The translations under genes and the position numbers were made by a program. Below the pieces are notes generated by a model, which was not told the origin of the DNA, made no database searches, and worked only from the letters and a program-made list of their open reading frames with translations. Positions 51,717 to 60,105 of a DNA stretch of 64,000 nt are shown here, in pieces. The stretch lies in NCBI RefSeq assembly GCF_003725695.1, contig NZ_RJSE01000003.1, positions 568,026-632,025 of the forward strand. The letters are read 5' to 3'. The stretch comes from Nocardioides marmoriginsengisoli (GTDB taxonomy: Bacteria; Actinomycetota; Actinomycetes; Propionibacteriales; Nocardioidaceae). Within the stretch, counting starts at the first letter, position 1. Each line of letters begins with the position of its first letter.

Positions 51717-52642
51717 GGCTCAAGCTCGGCAGACCGGCGATCGCCGACCACTGCTCCCGGTTCGACGTCCCCGAGTCCGACGGCACCGGGCTCCGGGTCA
51801 CCTTCCTGGGTGTCAGCACGCTGCTCCTCGACGACGGTACGTCGGCGATCCTGACCGACGGGTTCTTCAGCCGCCCCGGGCTGCTCTCGGTCGGACTCGG
51901 CAGGATCGCGCCGAACGAGGACCGGATCGCCGCGTGCCTGGCCAAGGCCGGGATCGACCGGCTCGACGCGGTGCTGCCGGTGCACAGCCACTTCGACCAC
52001 GCGATGGACTCCGCGGTCGTCGCGGCTCGCACCGGGGCCCGGTTGATCGGCGGCACCTCGACGGCGAACATCGGTCGCGGTGGGGGTCTCGCCGAGGAGC
52101 GGATCACCGTCGTCACGCCCGGGGAGCCGATCGTGGTGGGTCCCTGGACGCTGACCCTGGTCGCGTCGCACCACTGCCCGCCGGACCGCTACCCCGGCGA
52201 GATCACCGAGCCGGTGCGGCCACCGGTCAAGGCGGCGGCGTACAAGTGCGGCGAGGCCTGGTCGATCCTGGTCGCGCACGACAGCGGCCGCACCGCCCTG
52301 GTGCAGGGCAGCGCCGGGTTCGTGACCGGCTCGCTGGCCGGGCGGAGCGCCGAGGTCGCCTACCTGGGCATCGGCCAGCTGGGGATCCAGGACCAGGACT
52401 ACCTGGCGTCGTACTGGGCGGAGACGGTCAGCGCGGTCGGCGCCCGGCGGGTGGTCCTCACCCACTGGGACGACTTCTTCTCACCGCTGCCGATGACCAC
52501 CGAGGACCCGCCGCTGCGGGCGCTCCCGTACGCCGGCGACGACCTCGACGTGACCCTGCAGGCGTTCACCCGGTTCGCCGAGCGCGACGGCGTGGCGCTC
52601 TCCTTCCCGGTGGCCTGGCGCCGGGAGAACCCCTGGGCCTAG
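51713..52642 (+). CDS. Metallo-beta-lactamase-fold hydrolase
   Basis: A 309-residue MBL protein of the UlaG/lactonase-like group. The metal motif HSHFDHAMD lies near residues 91-99, with VASHHCPPD and VAHDSGRT as later ligands and THWDDF near the end. Phosphodiesterase or lactonase activity is possible; being coupled to a cyclase, it could act on the cyclic nucleotide (inference). Its TAG overlaps the stop of the convergent RibD-like gene (CTAG). Confidence 0.85.
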   Translation: MRLKLGRPAIADHCSRFDVPESDGTGLRVTFLGVSTLLLDDGTSAILTDGFFSRPGLLSVGLGRIAPNEDRIAACLAKAGIDRLDAVLPVHSHFDHAMDSAVVAARTGARLIGGTSTANIGRGGGLAEERITVVTPGEPIVVGPWTLTLVASHHCPPDRYPGEITEPVRPPVKAAAYKCGEAWSILVAHDSGRTALVQGSAGFVTGSLAGRSAEVAYLGIGQLGIQDQDYLASYWAETVSAVGARRVVLTHWDDFFSPLPMTTEDPPLRALPYAGDDLDVTLQAFTRFAERDGVALSFPVAWRRENPWA

Positions 52643-53310
52643 GTCAGCCAGCGGCCGAGCAGGGTCCCGTCCTGCTCCAGCAGCACGGCGAGGGCGAGGT
52701 CGGCCCGGATCGACTCCCCCATCACGATCCGCGGGTGCACGCCGCCGATCGCCTGCGGCACGAAGGTCAGGCAGAGCTCGTCGGCCGCACCGGCGTCGAG
52801 CAGGTCGCGGAGCAGGTGCGGGCCGCCCTCGCTGAGCAGGTTCTCCAGGCCGCGGCCGACCAGGGCGGCCTTCATCGCGGCCAGGTCGACCTGGGTGTCG
52901 CCGGCGACGATCACGTTCTCGGTGCCGAGCAGCTCCTGCGCGGCGGCCAGGCCCGGAGAGGTCGCGCAGGTCGCCAGCAGCACCTTGCCGGCGGGCGCGT
53001 CCTGCAGGCCCTCGGGTACCTGGCCGGAGTGCGACACGATCACCAGCGGCACGTCGGCGACCCGGTAGCCCTCGGTCCGCGCGGTGCCGGCGCCGACGAT
53101 GATCGCGTCGGCCTGCGCGCGGAGCGCGTCGAAGACGGCCTTGTCGGCCGCGTTGTTGATCGAGCCGCTCGTGCCGGACTCGCCGTTGGCGGCGCCGTCG
53201 AGGGTGCTGACCATGTTGACCCGCAACCAGGGCAGGCGCGGCGGCGCGTAGAGGTCGGCCAGGTCGTCGGATCCCGGCGCCAGCGTGTCGATCAGGACTC
53301 GCACTGCCAC
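52639..53310 (-). CDS. Pyrimidine reductase/RibD C-terminal-like protein
   Basis: A 223-residue reductase of the RibD/dihydrofolate reductase superfamily: LRVNMVSTLDGAANGESGTSGSINNAADKAVFDALRAQADAIIVGAGTARTEGY is the standard N-terminal half with NADPH-binding residues, and LLSEGGPHLLRDLL the second motif. Riboflavin-pathway or F420-linked reduction is possible; it stands outside a rib operon. It overlaps the preceding gene by 19 bases on the same strand. Confidence 0.88.
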   Translation of the reverse strand: MAVRVLIDTLAPGSDDLADLYAPPRLPWLRVNMVSTLDGAANGESGTSGSINNAADKAVFDALRAQADAIIVGAGTARTEGYRVADVPLVIVSHSGQVPEGLQDAPAGKVLLATCATSPGLAAAQELLGTENVIVAGDTQVDLAAMKAALVGRGLENLLSEGGPHLLRDLLDAGAADELCLTFVPQAIGGVHPRIVMGESIRADLALAVLLEQDGTLLGRWLT

Positions 53311-53801
53311 CTCACCACCCAGTACTGCACCCCGTACGGCGCGTCGTCGTAGTCGACCTGGACGTCGAGCACCCGGGTGGTCCCGGCCAGCCGACGGCCG
53401 AGCGCGGCCAGCACCAGCGCGTCCTCGCCGGCCCAGAGCTCCTCGGCCAGGGGCACGTCGATCCTGGACAGGGCCTCAAGGTCGCCGGTCGCCAGCGCCT
53501 TCCCGACGACGGCGTCGTAGCCCTCGGCGCGCTCGTCGAACGCTCCCGGGGCATTCTCGGTGCGCATCGCCGAACCACCGGCGGCGACCAGCAGCCCGGG
53601 CACCGCCTCGACCGGGTCACCGACCAGGTGCCGGGCGACCTCGAGCCCGGCCGGGGAGCCGGCGACACCGCCGACGGGCCCGTCTTCCAGGACCCACGCG
53701 GTCGCCGCGTGCACGGCGGCGCGTAGTTCCGGGATCGGGTCGGACGCGGAGGCGTACCGCGGCAGCAGCGCCAGCGTCGAGGGCACGACCACGATTCTCA
53801 T
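53292..53801 (-). CDS. Unassigned protein with faint extradiol dioxygenase (LigB-like) resemblance
   Basis: A 169-residue protein starting MRIVVVPSTLALLPRY. Strand/helix spacing with PIPELRAAVHAATAWVL, PGLLVAAGGSAMRT and GVQYWVVRW suggests the alpha/beta fold of class III extradiol dioxygenase-like proteins of actinobacteria, but the usual N-terminal metal histidine is not in place (PSTLALLP rather than PHPPLLVP). It probably has a structural or altered role. The ATG overlaps the folP gene end by four bases, so it belongs to the folP-gpgS operon. Confidence 0.65.
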   Translation of the reverse strand: MRIVVVPSTLALLPRYASASDPIPELRAAVHAATAWVLEDGPVGGVAGSPAGLEVARHLVGDPVEAVPGLLVAAGGSAMRTENAPGAFDERAEGYDAVVGKALATGDLEALSRIDVPLAEELWAGEDALVLAALGRRLAGTTRVLDVQVDYDDAPYGVQYWVVRWQCES

Positions 53802-54661
53802 GCGAGCCCCCGGATCGCCCGCTGCGGCAACCGGCGGCCGGCGATGGTGTTGACCATGTCGACGGTCTGGCGGGTCTCGACGACCTCGTGCACCCGGTAG
53901 ATCCGCGCCCCGGCGAGCGCGCAGACGGCCGTCGCCGCCAAGGTGCCGGTCAGTCGTTCACCCACCGGGAGGTCGAGGCTCTCCCCGACGAAGTCCTTGT
54001 TCGACAGCGACACCAGCACCGGCCAGCCGGTCGCCACCATCTCGTCCAGCCGGCGGGTGAGCTCCAGGGAGTGGAAGGTGTTCTTGCCGAAGTCGTGCGC
54101 CGGGTCGATCACCACGCTCTCCCGGGCGACGCCGGCGAGGACTGCCCGCTCGGCGTACGCGATGGTGTCGGCGACCGCGCTCTTCACCACGTCGTCGTAC
54201 TCGATCCGGAAGGGTCTGGTCCGCGGCGTGACGCCGCCGGTGTGGGTGCAGATGATCGCGGCACCGTACGACGCGGCGACGTCGACCAGCCCGGGATCGG
54301 CCCCGCCCCAGGCGTCGTTGAGGACGTCGGCACCCGCCTCGCAGACCGCGGCGCCCACCTCGGCCCGCCAGGTGTCCACCGAGATCACCAGCCCGGGGAA
54401 GGCGTCCCGCACCCGGGCGACGAAGTCCACCACCCGGCCCTTCTCCTCGTCCGGGTCGATGAACACGCCGGGTGCCGCCTTGATGCCGCCGATGTCGACG
54501 ATCTCGGCGCCCTCGTCGACCACCTGGACGACCCGTTCGAAGGCCTTGTCCTCGGCCCAGGTCGCGCCCTTGTCGTAGAACGAGTCCGGGGTCCGGTTGA
54601 CGATCGCCATCATCAGGGTGGCGTCGTCGGCGAAGGAGTGCCGGCCGAGCTTGAGGGTCAT
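53798..54661 (-). CDS. folP2: Dihydropteroate synthase homolog (FolP2 type)
   Basis: A 287-residue TIM-barrel protein with DHPS motifs: VNRTPDSFYDKG (22-33), GAEIVDIGG (near 52-60), DAWGGAD and VIDPAHDFGKN, and a C-terminal RVHEV. The gpgS neighbour, coupled by four bases, is the FolP2/Rv1207-Rv1208 arrangement; mycobacterial FolP2 lacks DHPS activity as far as known. A true folate FolP would normally sit with folB/folK. Function therefore uncertain; ATG 54661. Confidence 0.85.
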   Translation of the reverse strand: MTLKLGRHSFADDATLMMAIVNRTPDSFYDKGATWAEDKAFERVVQVVDEGAEIVDIGGIKAAPGVFIDPDEEKGRVVDFVARVRDAFPGLVISVDTWRAEVGAAVCEAGADVLNDAWGGADPGLVDVAASYGAAIICTHTGGVTPRTRPFRIEYDDVVKSAVADTIAYAERAVLAGVARESVVIDPAHDFGKNTFHSLELTRRLDEMVATGWPVLVSLSNKDFVGESLDLPVGERLTGTLAATAVCALAGARIYRVHEVVETRQTVDMVNTIAGRRLPQRAIRGLA

Positions 54662-55599
54662 CGGAGGAATCCTGCCGCCGGGGGACGTTCGCTCTGGGGG
54701 ACGAAGCGATCGGTCGCGGTGGCCACCCCGTCGACCGGGTGGAACTGCCGCAGCACCGATCCGTCCCCGGGACGGTGCTCCCAGCCGGCCCGGTCCAGGG
54801 CTGCCGCCAGGATCTGGGTCGCCATCCCGCCGAGGTCGCGCAGCGCCTGGTGCCGGTGCGCACGCCGGCCGAGGTCGACCTGGGCGATCGCGTCGATGCC
54901 CCGGGTGCGTGCGGTGTCGATCAGGGCGGTGGTCTCGACCGCGTAGCCGGTGGGCACCGTGAGCGAGGCGAACAGCTCCCGTCGCACGGCCCACTCGCCG
55001 GCCAGCGGCTGGACCAGCCCGGCGAGCTCGGGGAAGAGCAGGTTGAGCAGCGGGCGGGCGACCAGCTCGGTGACCCGGCCGCCCTCGTACGCGCCGGCGT
55101 CGGCGGACCCGTCGGCCAGCGGGCGCTCGTAGTACCCCTTGACCAGCGCGATCTCCGGGCGGGTCAGCAGCGGGCCGAGCAGGCCGGGCACGAAGTGGGT
55201 GTCCCAGTCGAGCAGGTCGGCGTCCATGAAGACCAGCACGTCGCCGGTGGTCACGAAGAGCGACTTCCACATCGCCTCGCCCTTGCCCGGGTACGAGTCC
55301 AGGTCGGGTCGGATCTCCGCAGACCGGTGCACCACCGCGCCGGCGTCCTGGGCGACGACGTAGGTGTCGTCGGTCGAGTCCGAGTCGATCACCACGATCT
55401 CGTCGAGCAGGTCGGTGGTCTCCACCAGTGCCTCGCGGACCCGGGTCACCACGTCACCGACGGTGGCGGCCTCGTTGCGGGCCGGTACCACCAGGCTGAC
55501 GCTCAGCCCGCTGGACGCCTTGGCCGCGAGCAGCTCGGTCAGCGTGCGCTCGCACCAGGAACTGGTGTTCGCGGCGAACCAGGAGTCGACATCGGTCAC
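54658..55599 (-). CDS. gpgS: Glucosyl-3-phosphoglycerate synthase
   Basis: A 313-residue GT81 retaining glucosyltransferase that makes glucosyl-3-phosphoglycerate from NDP-glucose and 3-phosphoglycerate, the first step to glucosylglycerate and methylglucose lipopolysaccharide. Seen: LVVPARNEAATVGDV, VVIDSDSTDDTY, the acceptor patch DSYPGKGEAMWKSL, the metal triad MDADLLDW and LAGEWAVRRELF. GTG 55599 has TAGTCT six bases upstream. Confidence 0.93.
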   Translation of the reverse strand: MTDVDSWFAANTSSWCERTLTELLAAKASSGLSVSLVVPARNEAATVGDVVTRVREALVETTDLLDEIVVIDSDSTDDTYVVAQDAGAVVHRSAEIRPDLDSYPGKGEAMWKSLFVTTGDVLVFMDADLLDWDTHFVPGLLGPLLTRPEIALVKGYYERPLADGSADAGAYEGGRVTELVARPLLNLLFPELAGLVQPLAGEWAVRRELFASLTVPTGYAVETTALIDTARTRGIDAIAQVDLGRRAHRHQALRDLGGMATQILAAALDRAGWEHRPGDGSVLRQFHPVDGVATATDRFVPQSERPPAAGFLR

Positions 55600-55605
55600 G
55601 TGGCG

Positions 55606-55611
55606 AGACTA
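55606..55611 (-). promoter_or_regulatory. -10 hexamer TAGTCT, leaderless promoter for gpgS
   Basis: Minus-strand TAGTCT is followed by six bases and GTG 55599; it drives the gpgS-folP2 operon. Confidence 0.5.
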
Positions 55612-55655
55612 ACGGCCGACCAGAAGGCGCAACTCAACAGTCCGGAACGGCCCAC

Positions 55656-56711
55656 TCAGCGTTGCTTGAGGGCGCGCAGCTTGTCGGGGACTGCGTCCTC
55701 GACGAAGGCTGCTAGCTCCTCAAGGGCTTGGGCGCCTTCGGGTACCAGGCCGGCGGCGGCTTGGAAGACGTGGACCTGGTGGTCCCAGACCTGGAGCTCG
55801 ACGTCGACGCCGGCGGCGAGCAGCGCCTCGGTCATCGCCTCGGCGTCCGGGAAGACCATCTCCGCGGAGCTCGCCTGGATCAGCGACCGCGGCAGGCCGT
55901 GCAGCGCGGCGCGGCTGGGCGGGTCCGGGAGCGCGTGCGCCTCGCCGGCCCGGCGGGACGCCCGGAGCACCACCTCGGCGAGACCGTCGAAGCAGTTGCT
56001 CGGGAAGAGTGCGCAGGTCTCCGCGGACTCGGCGTTGACCTTGGCGGTGCCGTCGAAGTCGATCAGCGGCGACATCGCGACCAGCCCGGCCGGCATCGGC
56101 AGCCCGGCCTCGGCGGCGGCCAGCGCCGTCTGGAAGGTCAGGTACCCGCCGGCCGAGTCGCCCATGATGATCACCTGCGAGGCCGGCACGCCCGAGTCGA
56201 GCACGTAGCGGTAGGCGTCCAGCGCGTCCGCGACCGAGGCGCTCACCGGGTGCTTCGGCAGCTGGCGGTACTCCACCGCGATCACGCTGGCCCGGGTCTC
56301 CTCGGCGATCCGGGACATCAGCTGGCGGTGCAGGAACCGGCCGCCGACGACGAACGCGCCGCCGTGCAGGTAGACGATCACCCGGTCCTCGGCGGACGGC
56401 GTCCGGAGCACCTCGGCCTTGCAGTGCGGCAACTCCATCCGCTCGTAGGTGGTCCCGGGGACGGTGCGCAGGGCGAGGCCCGCGTAGTCGACGACGAAGT
56501 ACGGCCAGGGCGCGAGCGGCACCCGGGCCCACAGCGAGATGAACGGCTTCACCGTGCTGGACATCGCCCGGGCCAGGATCGAGGAGCGCACCGACCCGCC
56601 ACCGAACTCGGTCCGCGGCACCCGGCGGGGGCCGACCTCGACGACGTCGAACGGAGCGGCCTCGAGCGGCGCGACCAACCGCAGTGCCTGCGCGTGCGAA
56701 TTCGTGCTCAT
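55656..56711 (-). CDS. Alpha/beta hydrolase, hormone-sensitive-lipase family esterase
   Basis: A 351-residue cytoplasmic esterase. HGGAF (oxyanion hole) is near residue 118 and GDSAGG (nucleophile Ser) near 186. The C-terminal acid and histidine are in SSAEMVFPDAEAM and WDHQVHVFQ. The N-terminal cap (about 1-75) is typical of the HSL/LipH group of actinobacteria. Lipid or ester substrate unknown. GGGGGA lies before ATG 56711. Confidence 0.9.
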   Translation of the reverse strand: MSTNSHAQALRLVAPLEAAPFDVVEVGPRRVPRTEFGGGSVRSSILARAMSSTVKPFISLWARVPLAPWPYFVVDYAGLALRTVPGTTYERMELPHCKAEVLRTPSAEDRVIVYLHGGAFVVGGRFLHRQLMSRIAEETRASVIAVEYRQLPKHPVSASVADALDAYRYVLDSGVPASQVIIMGDSAGGYLTFQTALAAAEAGLPMPAGLVAMSPLIDFDGTAKVNAESAETCALFPSNCFDGLAEVVLRASRRAGEAHALPDPPSRAALHGLPRSLIQASSAEMVFPDAEAMTEALLAAGVDVELQVWDHQVHVFQAAAGLVPEGAQALEELAAFVEDAVPDKLRALKQR

Positions 56712-56809
56712 CGAAGGTCCCCCTCACGTCGATCCGTCCTCAGAACGTACCGGGACGGCAACCAGGAATTCGGCAGTTTCGCCTTGTGGGCGAGGGAATT
56801 TCCGTGCTT

Positions 56810-57583
56810 TCAGGCCGCCGTACGGCGACGCGCCCGGGGTTCGCGGCCCCGGATCTCCGCGATCCGCCAGCGCAGCACCAGCCCGAGAGCCTCCCGGGCG
56901 ATCGATCCGGACATCTTGGACGCCCCGGCCGTGCGGTCGGTGAAGGTGATCGGGACCTCGGTGATCCGCAGGCCGCGCCGGGTCGCGTTCCAGGTGTTCT
57001 CGATCTGGAAGGAGTACCCGTTGGACTCGGACGCCAGCACGTCGATGGTCCGCAGCGCCTCGGCCCGGAAGGCCTTGAACCCGGCCGTGGTGTCGCGCAC
57101 CGGGGTGCCGAGCAGCAGCCGTACGTACAGGTTGCCGCCGCGCGAGATCAACTGCCGGTGCCAGCCCCAGCGCTTCACCCCGCCGCCGCGGACGTAGCGC
57201 GAGCCGACCGCCACGTCGGCGTCGTCCAGCGCGGCGAAGAGCGCCGGCAACCGGTCGGGCGGGTGCGAGAGGTCGGCGTCCATCTGGGCGATCTGCTCGT
57301 AGCCGTGGTCGAAGGCCCAGGCGAAGCCGGCCCGGTACGCCGCGCCGAGACCGCCGCGGCCGGGGCGCCCGAGCAGGTGCACCCGGTTGCCGAAGTCGGG
57401 GTGCGCCGCCACCAGCGGGCCGGTGCCGTCCGGGCTGTTGTCGTCGACGACCAGGACGTGGCACTCGGGCGCGGCGGCCAGCACCGCGTCGATCGCGCGG
57501 AGCACGTTCGGCGCCTCGTTGTAGGTCGGGACCACGACCACGCGGCGAGGCGTGGACGCGGTGGCACCCGGACCGGAAGTCAT
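56810..57583 (-). CDS. Polyprenol-phosphate mannosyltransferase (Ppm1/DPM1 type)
   Basis: A 257-residue GT2 enzyme that makes polyprenyl-phosphate mannose for lipoglycan and protein mannosylation. Seen: VVVPTYNEAPNVLRAIDAVL, VLVVDDNSPDGTG, the metal motif QMDADLSHPP near 98-107, GSRYVRGGGVKRWG, and DTTAGFKAFR. A C-terminal helix with basic residues may touch the membrane; no fused Lnt domain. The start is supported by TAGGGT six bases upstream. Confidence 0.92.
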   Translation of the reverse strand: MTSGPGATASTPRRVVVVPTYNEAPNVLRAIDAVLAAAPECHVLVVDDNSPDGTGPLVAAHPDFGNRVHLLGRPGRGGLGAAYRAGFAWAFDHGYEQIAQMDADLSHPPDRLPALFAALDDADVAVGSRYVRGGGVKRWGWHRQLISRGGNLYVRLLLGTPVRDTTAGFKAFRAEALRTIDVLASESNGYSFQIENTWNATRRGLRITEVPITFTDRTAGASKMSGSIAREALGLVLRWRIAEIRGREPRARRRTAA

Positions 57584-57589
57584 GAGGCA

Positions 57590-57595
57590 ACCCTA
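57590..57595 (-). promoter_or_regulatory. -10 hexamer TAGGGT, leaderless promoter for the mannosyltransferase gene
   Basis: Minus-strand TAGGGT is followed by six bases and ATG 57583. Confidence 0.5.
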
Positions 57596-57634
57596 GGCCG
57601 TGCGCGGTCGGCCGAGTACGCCAGGATGTCGGGC

Positions 57635-58501
57635 ATGGACGAGATCCGGATCGACCTGCCCCAGGTATCGCTGAGCGCGCTGACCTGGGGACCGGCCGAC
57701 GGGCCGCTGGCCCTGCTGCTGCACGGGTTCCCGGACACGGCCCGCACCTGGCGTCACCTGGGGCCCGACCTGGCCGCGGACGGCTGGCGGGTGGTGGCGC
57801 CGTACCTGCGCGGGTACGCCCCCTCCGACGTGCCGGCGGACGGTCGCGGCGACGTGGCGGCACTGATCTCGGACGTCCTCGGCCTGCACGCCGCCCTGGG
57901 CGGCGGACCGGACGCGGTCCTGGTCGGCCACGACTGGGGCGCGATCACGGCCAACGCCCTGGCCGCCCACGAGGACTGCCCGTTCGCGAAGGTGGTGACG
58001 CTCTCGGTGCCGCCGTTCGCCGCGCTGCGGTCGCCGAACGTCGCCCGCAGCCTCCCCCGGCAGCTGCGCAGCAGCTGGTACATCCTGTTCAACCGGCTCC
58101 CCTGGCTGCCCGAGCGGGCCTACGCCCGGCTGGTCCGCAAGCTCTGGCGGGACTGGTCCCCCGGGTATGACGCCGCCGAGGACCTGCCCGCGGTGCTCGC
58201 GGCGATGGCCGGTCCGGAGAACCGGCGCACGATCATCGGCTACTACCGGGCGCTGCTCAGCCCGTTCGGTCCGCCGCCGGCGTACCGGCGCTGGAAGGGT
58301 GCCGAGATGCGGCTCCCGCTGCAGCCGATCCTCTCCCTGCACGGCGACCGGGACGGCTGCCTGGACCCGCGGCTGGCCGCCCTGGCCGAGCCGCACCTGC
58401 CGCCCGGCAGCCAGGTCGTGCTGGTGCCGGAGGCCGGCCACTTCCTGCAGCTGGAGCAGCCCGCGGCCGTCAACCACCTGATCCGCGCCTACCTGGCGTG
58501 A
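57635..58501 (+). CDS. Alpha/beta hydrolase, epoxide hydrolase-like
   Basis: A 288-residue hydrolase. HGFPD gives the oxyanion loop, and GHDWGA has an Asp nucleophile as in epoxide hydrolases and haloalkane dehalogenases. The C-terminal HGDRDGCL (acid) and EAGHFLQLE (histidine) complete the triad. The cap domain is helical. ATG 57635 is chosen because AGGA lies eight bases upstream; ATG 57626 would overlap that site. Substrate unknown. Confidence 0.87.
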   Translation: MDEIRIDLPQVSLSALTWGPADGPLALLLHGFPDTARTWRHLGPDLAADGWRVVAPYLRGYAPSDVPADGRGDVAALISDVLGLHAALGGGPDAVLVGHDWGAITANALAAHEDCPFAKVVTLSVPPFAALRSPNVARSLPRQLRSSWYILFNRLPWLPERAYARLVRKLWRDWSPGYDAAEDLPAVLAAMAGPENRRTIIGYYRALLSPFGPPPAYRRWKGAEMRLPLQPILSLHGDRDGCLDPRLAALAEPHLPPGSQVVLVPEAGHFLQLEQPAAVNHLIRAYLA

Positions 58502-58505
58502 GGAG

Positions 58506-58667
58506 CTACGCCGACCAGGGCAGCCTCGGGTTGACCGGAGCCGGGGCGAACCGGGACGGGTCCGAGTCGACCTCGGTCGATCGACGCCGGTCGGCGAACG
58601 CCGCCACCACCAGGGCCGCCACGAACGCGGCGGTCACGAATCCCACTGCAATGAATATCCCGAGCAT
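58506..58667 (-). CDS. Small single-span membrane protein
   Basis: A 53-residue protein with one membrane helix (residues 3-24) followed by a short charged and Pro-rich cytoplasmic tail. Codon bias fits coding sequence and a longer frame on this strand exists, but ATG 58667 begins the helix. It converges on the hydrolase gene. No family recognised. Confidence 0.5.
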   Translation of the reverse strand: MLGIFIAVGFVTAAFVAALVVAAFADRRRSTEVDSDPSRFAPAPVNPRLPWSA

Positions 58668-58759
58668 CGGCAAACACCATCCTCGATGAGGGTGTCGGAA
58701 AGATCCGGCGCCTCCTTCCTTTGTACGCCTGATCCGGGCGAACTCCAAGGGTTTGCCGA

Positions 58760-58765
58760 TAGCGT
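58760..58765 (+). promoter_or_regulatory. -10 hexamer TAGCGT, leaderless promoter for the first TetR gene
   Basis: TAGCGT is followed by six bases and GTG 58772. Confidence 0.5.
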
Positions 58766-58771
58766 CAGCGG

Positions 58772-59422
58772 GTGGCCACGCCCCAGGAACCCGCCCGGCG
58801 CCCCGACGCGCGCCGTACCCAGGCGGAGCGGCGCGCCGAGAGCGAGCAGCGGCTGCTGACCGCCTCGGTCGAGCTGATCGTCGAGCAGGGTCTGGCCCGG
58901 ACCTCGCTGGCCGACATCGGCCGCCGGGCAGGCGCGAGCCACGCACTGGTCAACCACCGCTTCGGGTCCAAGGACGAGCTGGTCGACCGGATCATCGAGG
59001 AGGCCACCCGGTACTACGCGCACGCGGCTCGGACCCGGATCGGCGCCCGGACCGGGCTGGACGCGGTGCTCGAGCTCTGCGCGCTCTACCTCGACCTGGT
59101 CGACGGGCCGGACCCGATCGGCCGGGTGCACGTGGTGCTGTGGAGCGAGGCGGTCGCGCACAGCGCCTCGCGGCGCAACGCCCAGCTCGAGTGGGACCGC
59201 CAGTTCCGGGACTTCGTCTCCGGACTCATCGAGGACGGGGTCGCCGAGGGCTCGATCCGCGCCGACGTGCCGGTCGCGGACACCGCGCTGACCATCGTCG
59301 GCGCGCTGCGCGGCACCGCCATGCAGCTACTCGTCGACGGCGGCATCGACCTCGACTCCGCCCAGTCGCTGATCCGGGAGCTGGTGCTCAGCGACCTACG
59401 GGTGCGTCCGGACGCGGGTTGA
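58772..59422 (+). CDS. TetR-family regulator, paralog of the convergent one
   Basis: A 216-residue TetR protein: helix-turn-helix at about 16-65 (RRTQAERRAESEQRLLTASVELIVEQGLARTSLADIGRRAGASHALVNHRFGSK), then a helical ligand domain with DGPDPIGRVHVVLWSEAV. It is similar along its whole length to the TetR encoded on the opposite strand from 60098, with which it overlaps tail-to-tail by 35 bases. The repeat of sequence and structure suggests an inverted duplication. It probably co-regulates the Liv-type operon or a lipid gene set. Confidence 0.88.
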   Translation: MATPQEPARRPDARRTQAERRAESEQRLLTASVELIVEQGLARTSLADIGRRAGASHALVNHRFGSKDELVDRIIEEATRYYAHAARTRIGARTGLDAVLELCALYLDLVDGPDPIGRVHVVLWSEAVAHSASRRNAQLEWDRQFRDFVSGLIEDGVAEGSIRADVPVADTALTIVGALRGTAMQLLVDGGIDLDSAQSLIRELVLSDLRVRPDAG

Positions 59423-60098
59423 GGACGGTCGGCCGGAGCATCCGGTCCAGGTGGTCGAGCGCCACCGTCCGCGCACCGGCGATCGAGCCCGCTGCCGGGT
59501 CCAGGATCTGCTGCAGCGCGACCCCGCGGAGCAGCCCGACGATGACCACCGCGGCCGGGACCGGGTCGACGTCCGCACGGACCGACCCGCGCGCGATCCC
59601 GTCCTTGATCATCGTCGCCAGCGAGGAGCGGAACACCCGGTCCCAGCTCGGCCGGGTCCGGTGCTCACCGGAACCGTTGGCGATCGCCTCGCTCCAGACC
59701 AGCAGGTGCACCCGGGCCACCGGGTCCGGACCCTGGACCAGGCTCAGGTAGGTCTCGGCGAGGACCCGCACCGCCAGGGCGCCGGTGGCGTTGCCGATCC
59801 GCTCGACCATGGTGGTGGTGAAGAGCCGGGCCGCCTCGTCGGTCAGCCGAGCGATCATCGCGTCCTTGGAGCCGAACCGCTGGTGCACCAGGCCGTGGCT
59901 GTAGCCCGCCCGGCGGCCGATCTCGGCCAGCGAGGTGCCCTCGATGCCGCGCTCGACGAGCAGCTCCGCGGCAGCCCGCAGTAGCCGGCGCTCGCTCTCC
60001 GCCCGCCGCTCCACCTGGGTACGGCGAGGGGCGGACCGTCGGGTGCCGGCGGCTCCGCGCGCCGGCCCGAGATCGGGCGCGGCGCTGACCGTCGTCAT
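59388..60098 (-). CDS. TetR-family regulator, last gene of the Liv-type operon
   Basis: A 236-residue TetR protein with an Ala/Pro-rich 25-residue lead, then RRTQVERRAESERRLLRAAAELLVERGIEGTSLAEIGRRAGYSHGLVHQRFGSK and a ligand domain with QGPDPVARVHLLVWSEAI. GAGG lies before ATG 60098, seven bases after the stop of the zinc-ribbon membrane protein gene, so it is most likely expressed with the transporter operon and regulates it. Paralogous to the gene it converges on. Confidence 0.88.
   Translation of the reverse strand: MTTVSAAPDLGPARGAAGTRRSAPRRTQVERRAESERRLLRAAAELLVERGIEGTSLAEIGRRAGYSHGLVHQRFGSKDAMIARLTDEAARLFTTTMVERIGNATGALAVRVLAETYLSLVQGPDPVARVHLLVWSEAIANGSGEHRTRPSWDRVFRSSLATMIKDGIARGSVRADVDPVPAAVVIVGLLRGVALQQILDPAAGSIAGARTVALDHLDRMLRPTVLNPRPDAPVGR
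59404..59415. repeat. Palindrome inside the overlap of the two TetR genes
   Basis: GCGTCCGGACGC is a perfect 12-base palindrome in the shared 35 bases. Both strands translate it as Arg-Pro-Asp-Ala near the C-termini, so the overlap codes alike on both sides. Confidence 0.6.
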
Positions 60099-60105
60099 CG
60101 GTGCC

